Assembly (NCBI GenBank): GCA_002441545.1
Contig: DJWL01000180.1
Location: 31,740 to 56,840, forward strand
DNA length: 25,101 nt
Direction: 5' to 3'
From: Flavobacteriaceae bacterium UBA6231
GTDB taxonomy: Bacteria; Bacteroidota; Bacteroidia; Flavobacteriales; Flavobacteriaceae
Shown here: piece after piece, positions 22,619-25,101 of the stretch
Position numbering within the stretch: the stretch's first letter is position 1
Layout of the letters: each line of letters opens with the position of its first letter
Position numbers and translations under genes: made by a program
The notes under the pieces: model-generated
Seen by the model: the letters and a program-made list of their open reading frames with translations, nothing else
Database searches by the model: none
What the model was told of the DNA's origin: nothing

Positions 22619-23233
22619 TTAGGATTTTATTTGTGAAAACACATAAAACATTTCTGTTGCTATCTGAATGCTCCGTTCTAGGTATTTTTCTTTTTGCTGC
22701 GGGGTATTGTCAAAAGCTTTTGGGTCTTCATAGGTAATAGGGATTCGTTTTTCTGCACCAGCAATAAACGGACAACCGGCATCGGCTTGAGAGCAGGTCA
22801 TAATCGCTGCAAAACCAGATTGCGGATTAAAAGCATCATCATAGGTTTTTGAAAACCCGATAATGGATGGTTCATTTTCAGAAAAAAGAATAGCATACTT
22901 AGGGTTTTTCCCTTCAGAAATAGTGTCAATCTTAAACCCGGAATTTTTTAAGGTCTCCACAACCATGGGAAACAACGCCGTGGCTTCGGTGCCTCCGGAA
23001 TAACAAGACACCTGTTTTATATTAAAATGATGCGCCATAACCTGTGCCCAAACTTGCGACAGATGGCTGCGGCGTGAGTTGTGGGTACAGATAAAGTTAA
23101 GCTTAACATCTTGTTGGTTTTTATGTTTTAATTGGATAAAATCAATTAAAGGTTGAAGTGTTAATTTGCGCTCCTGAGAGATACCTCCAACAGATAGTGT
23201 GTCAATAAGCGTTTTGATTTTTGGGTACAACAT
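22619..23233 (-). CDS. arsC: Arsenate reductase of the thioredoxin-coupled, LMW-phosphatase type
   Basis: A 204-aa enzyme reducing arsenate to arsenite. The low-molecular-weight tyrosine-phosphatase P-loop is C49-THNSR-R55 (FICTHNSRRSHLSQ), the resolving pair C147/C154 is in TCSQADAGC (same C-x6-C spacing as the C82/C89 pair of S. aureus ArsC), and the general acid Asp is in YEDP (D170). The three-cysteine relay implies thioredoxin as reductant. A ~45-residue helical N-terminal extension precedes the P-loop, absent from the ~130-aa Gram-positive enzyme. I chose ATG 23233; an upstream TTG (23263) would overlap the arsM stop. The gap to arsM is 20 bp and to acr3 3 bp. Confidence 0.94.
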   Translation of the reverse strand: MLYPKIKTLIDTLSVGGISQERKLTLQPLIDFIQLKHKNQQDVKLNFICTHNSRRSHLSQVWAQVMAHHFNIKQVSCYSGGTEATALFPMVVETLKNSGFKIDTISEGKNPKYAILFSENEPSIIGFSKTYDDAFNPQSGFAAIMTCSQADAGCPFIAGAEKRIPITYEDPKAFDNTPQQKEKYLERSIQIATEMFYVFSQIKS

Positions 23234-23253
23234 TGCTTTATTAATTAATTTGA

Positions 23254-24147
23254 TTAACAACAACCACTATTGGTTGCACAACATGAGCTGCTGTTTGCTT
23301 GCAATTCAGATAATTTTAATCTTGGCTTATCCTCTTTTTTACCCGGTTTTTCGGCATAAACGGTAATGCTGAAAATTCCAATACTACTCGTGTTAAATTC
23401 TTTAATCTTGTCTTGACTTAAATATTTGCTTAAAATATCATCAGGTATTGTAATCGGTTTTTCTTTTTGAACTTTTAGACTTTCAAAACCAGCGTTTGAA
23501 ATGTGTTGCAAATACTCTGTTTTTTGAATGGCACCCGCAACACAACCGGCATACATTTCGGCATCTTCCCTTAAGGCATCAGGTAAATTACCAACTAAAA
23601 CAATGTCTGAAATACTAAAGTGTCCTCCTGGTTTTAAAACACGGTATATTTCTTTTATGACCTTTTGCTTGTTTGGAACCAGGTTTAAAACACAATTACT
23701 TACTATAACATCGGCTACATTATCATTTACCGGCATATCATCAATATCACCTTCTCTAAATTCCACATTGTTATAGCCTAATTTTTCGGCATTTAAGCGT
23801 GCTTTTTGTATCATAACAGGGGTGAAGTCTATACCGATGACCTTTCCTTCTGCACCTGTTTCATGTCTGGCAACAAAACAATCGTTCCCTGCTCCGGAGC
23901 CCAAATCAATAACCATATCACCTTTATTGATTTTGGCAAATTGCGTTGGAAGCCCACAGCCAAGACCTAAATCGGCAGCTTCTATATAGCCTTCGGTGTC
24001 AGAGTAATCATCCATCATAATGTTATATACTTTATTGGATGGTGTTGTAGCACCACAGCAGGATGATGCATTTTCTGCTTTGCCTTGCTCGGCAATTTTA
24101 GTGTATCTTGATTTTACTATGTTTTTTAATTCTTGTTCGGTTTTCAT
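23254..24147 (-). CDS. arsM: Arsenite S-adenosylmethionine methyltransferase
   Basis: A 297-aa SAM-dependent enzyme that methylates As(III). The SAM motif I is VIDLGSGAGNDCF (79-91), and motif II GIDFTPVMI. Arsenic-binding cysteines appear at C64 (GLGCGLPT), C152 (SNCVLNL) and C202 (YAGCVAGAI), plus the N-terminal pair C30/C31 in SSCCG, the canonical ArsM set. After the usual C-terminal domain (to about 266) there is a tail with RLKLSELQANSSSCC and a final NSGCC, four extra cysteines (289, 290, 296, 297). The RLKLSELQ part recurs in the DUF6428 protein encoded next to it. Starts 34 bp after DUF6428. Confidence 0.96.
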   Translation of the reverse strand: MKTEQELKNIVKSRYTKIAEQGKAENASSCCGATTPSNKVYNIMMDDYSDTEGYIEAADLGLGCGLPTQFAKINKGDMVIDLGSGAGNDCFVARHETGAEGKVIGIDFTPVMIQKARLNAEKLGYNNVEFREGDIDDMPVNDNVADVIVSNCVLNLVPNKQKVIKEIYRVLKPGGHFSISDIVLVGNLPDALREDAEMYAGCVAGAIQKTEYLQHISNAGFESLKVQKEKPITIPDDILSKYLSQDKIKEFNTSSIGIFSITVYAEKPGKKEDKPRLKLSELQANSSSCCATNSGCC

Positions 24148-24181
24148 TTTATTTTTAATTACGATGAGACATATATGTTGT

Positions 24182-24631
24182 TTAACAACAAGAGGTTTTT
24201 TCTTGTAAATCCGATAGCTTTACCTTTTGTTTTTCAGTTGGCACTCCACAACTACTTTTTGCCAAACAATCTGTTTGTTTTGTGGTGAGTAAAAAATTGG
24301 TGCCATCAAAGTCTAATCCAAATTTTCCAATAGTAGTATCTTGGTATTCTACTTCTATGTTTAAATCTTCCAATCCTAAAACTTTTTCAGATAGCTCAAT
24401 GATATGGACTAGTTTTTCTGGATGTAATCTGTGGTCATAATCATTGGCTTCCCACAATTGAAAATTAACAACATCTTCTTTTCTAACTGTACCGCCACAG
24501 TCAATAAAATGTTTACTGACTTTACCGACTTCGGTAACGTGAAAATGATTTGGTACTAGATTACCATTTGGTAATTGAAACGCAATGGTATCTAGATTTT
24601 TTAAGTGATTCTTGATTTCTGATAGTGTCAT
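24182..24631 (-). CDS. DUF6428 family protein, Cys/His-containing
   Basis: A 149-aa cytoplasmic protein of the DUF6428 family, which I recall as accompanying ars operons in Bacteroidota; no biochemical role is known to me. It reads MTLSEIKNHLKNLDTIAFQLPNGNLV..., then NHFHVTEVGKV (H29, H31), HFIDCGG (C45) and TDCLAKSSCG (C122, C128). The tail KVKLSDLQEKTSCC ends in C148/C149. His and Cys positions could form a metal or arsenic site; this is inference. It lies between arsR2 (49 bp) and arsM (34 bp), inside the operon, with an operator-like dyad just upstream. Confidence 0.85.
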   Translation of the reverse strand: MTLSEIKNHLKNLDTIAFQLPNGNLVPNHFHVTEVGKVSKHFIDCGGTVRKEDVVNFQLWEANDYDHRLHPEKLVHIIELSEKVLGLEDLNIEVEYQDTTIGKFGLDFDGTNFLLTTKQTDCLAKSSCGVPTEKQKVKLSDLQEKTSCC

Positions 24632-24646
24632 AATGTTGTTTGTTTT

Positions 24647-24662
24647 ATTGTAATATTGCGAT
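24647..24662. promoter_or_regulatory. Operator-like dyad upstream of DUF6428
   Basis: ATTG-TAATATTG-CGAT, the same ATYG-N8-CRAT pattern as the two arsR promoters. It falls inside the 49-bp arsR2-DUF6428 gap, about 15 bp before the start. No good -7/-33 pair toward DUF6428 is visible, so it may be an internal repressor site. Confidence 0.55.
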
Positions 24663-24680
24663 ATATAAGGGTAATTTTTT

Positions 24681-25010
24681 TTAGCAACAACTTGAATTGT
24701 TTGGTTTCTGACTTAAAAAGGAAGTAAACAAGGCTTCAATATCTGCCCATTTCTCTTGGTTTATACAATAGCATACACTGGTGCCTTCAATATTTCCTTT
24801 AATAATATCAATGTTTTTTAATTCTTTTAAATGTTGCGAAATAGTAGGTTGCGCCAACCCGATTTCATCTACCAAATCACCACAAATACAACTATTTATT
24901 TTGATAAGGTGTTGTAAAATAGCTATACGAGCTGGATGGCCAAGAGCTTTTGCTATTTGAGCAATGTTATTTTGCTCGTCTGTAAAAATTTCGGTTTTAG
25001 TTAAACCCAT
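24681..25010 (-). CDS. arsR: ArsR-family repressor 2, with C-terminal CC
   Basis: A 109-aa ArsR/SmtB winged-helix repressor. The arsenite site is SCICGDLVDEIGLAQPTISQHLKEL (C41 and C43, matching the C-x-C of E. coli ArsR ELCVCDL). C80 and C82 (VCYCINQE) and terminal C108/C109 (KPNNSSCC) are additional. It is expected to regulate the arsR2-DUF6428-arsM-arsC-acr3 unit. It is about 45-50 percent identical by eye to ArsR1, so the two are paralogues with distinct cysteine patterns. Start ATG 25010, just below a good promoter. Confidence 0.95.
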   Translation of the reverse strand: MGLTKTEIFTDEQNNIAQIAKALGHPARIAILQHLIKINSCICGDLVDEIGLAQPTISQHLKELKNIDIIKGNIEGTSVCYCINQEKWADIEALFTSFLSQKPNNSSCC

Positions 25011-25024
25011 AACTTAATTATTAT

Positions 25025-25059
25025 ATTGCAATATTACGATTAATAAATTAAAAAGCAAA
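25025..25059 (-). promoter_or_regulatory. arsR2 promoter with overlapping operator
   Basis: Minus-strand -33 TTTG (25056-25059), 19-bp spacer and -7 box TAATATTG (25029-25036), one mismatch from TAnnTTTG. The box is the spacer of the dyad ATCG-N8-CAAT (25025-25040). A perfect 12-bp palindrome ATATTGCAATAT (25023-25034) overlaps it. Confidence 0.72.
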
Positions 25060-25101
25060 TTTTTTAAGAAAATTTCTGTCTCGTCCTGAAATATGGCTAC
25101 A

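Noticed and set aside
23234..23263. TTG start for arsC at 23263
   Set aside because: It would overlap the arsM stop and add ten residues with no family similarity; ATG 23233 fits better.
24169..24178. ACATATATGT palindrome upstream of arsM as another ArsR site
   Set aside because: It does not match the ATYG-N8-CRAT pattern of the three other sites and is simple AT alternation.
23528..24208. Plus-strand open frames antisense to arsM
   Set aside because: They mirror the arsM coding frame, show no recognisable protein features and lack promoters.

Overview
The window is AT-rich, densely coded chromosome that looks like Bacteroidota, most likely a member of the Flavobacteriaceae. The evidence is: a GSCFA protein, a DUF5522 mini-protein, a DUF4136 lipoprotein, a lysyl-tRNA synthetase with a C-terminal extension, a membrane-tethered LuxR-type regulator, and several TAnnTTTG (-7) promoter boxes typical of this phylum. 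Genus cannot be read from the sequence. No tRNA, rRNA, CRISPR array or complete IS was seen.

Layout. (1) 1-4.3 kb: the 3' part of alaS, a secreted Met/Gln-rich coiled-coil protein, a GSCFA protein, a 411-bp gap with three hairpins (two with T-runs, one an orphan small-RNA candidate), and a single-domain rhodanese on the minus strand. (2) 4.4-6.5 kb: a VOC protein overlapping a serine racemase/threonine dehydratase-type PLP enzyme, then a crotonase. (3) 6.5-9.4 kb, minus strand: an aromatic amino acid hydroxylase with a long extra C-terminus, a DUF4136 lipoprotein, and a 51-aa DUF5522 protein. (4) 9.4-9.6 kb: a 160-bp MITE-like inverted-repeat element. (5) 9.6-12.9 kb: a D-cysteine desulfhydrase/ACC deaminase-like enzyme, a glucosaminidase-LysM lipoprotein and hemL. 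(6) 13-18.8 kb: a Spy/CpxP-like protein, a secreted protein with three 37-aa repeats, lysS, a DUF1573 protein, the LuxR-type membrane regulator, a 52-aa YqaE/Pmp3 protein and lipB.

(7) 18.7-25.0 kb, all minus strand, is an arsenic-resistance island and the most interesting part. An upstream unit reads arsR2 - DUF6428 - arsM (arsenite methyltransferase) - arsC (thioredoxin-type arsenate reductase) - acr3 (arsenite efflux). A second unit with its own promoter reads arsR1 - small thioredoxin-like protein - ArsP-type permease - ArsF-like thioredoxin-fold lipoprotein - ArsG/CcdA-like membrane protein. Inferred logic: ArsC reduces arsenate, Acr3 exports arsenite, ArsM methylates it, and the second unit adds an organoarsenical-type permease plus a cysteine redox relay across the membrane.

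Three signals in the island go beyond ordinary annotation. Four unrelated proteins (ArsR2, DUF6428, ArsM, the thioredoxin-like protein) end in two adjacent cysteines. ArsM and DUF6428 also share a KLS(D/E)LQ peptide just before that tail. A 16-bp dyad, ATYG-N8-CRAT, occurs at three places in the island, and at both arsR promoters its N8 spacer is the -7 box.
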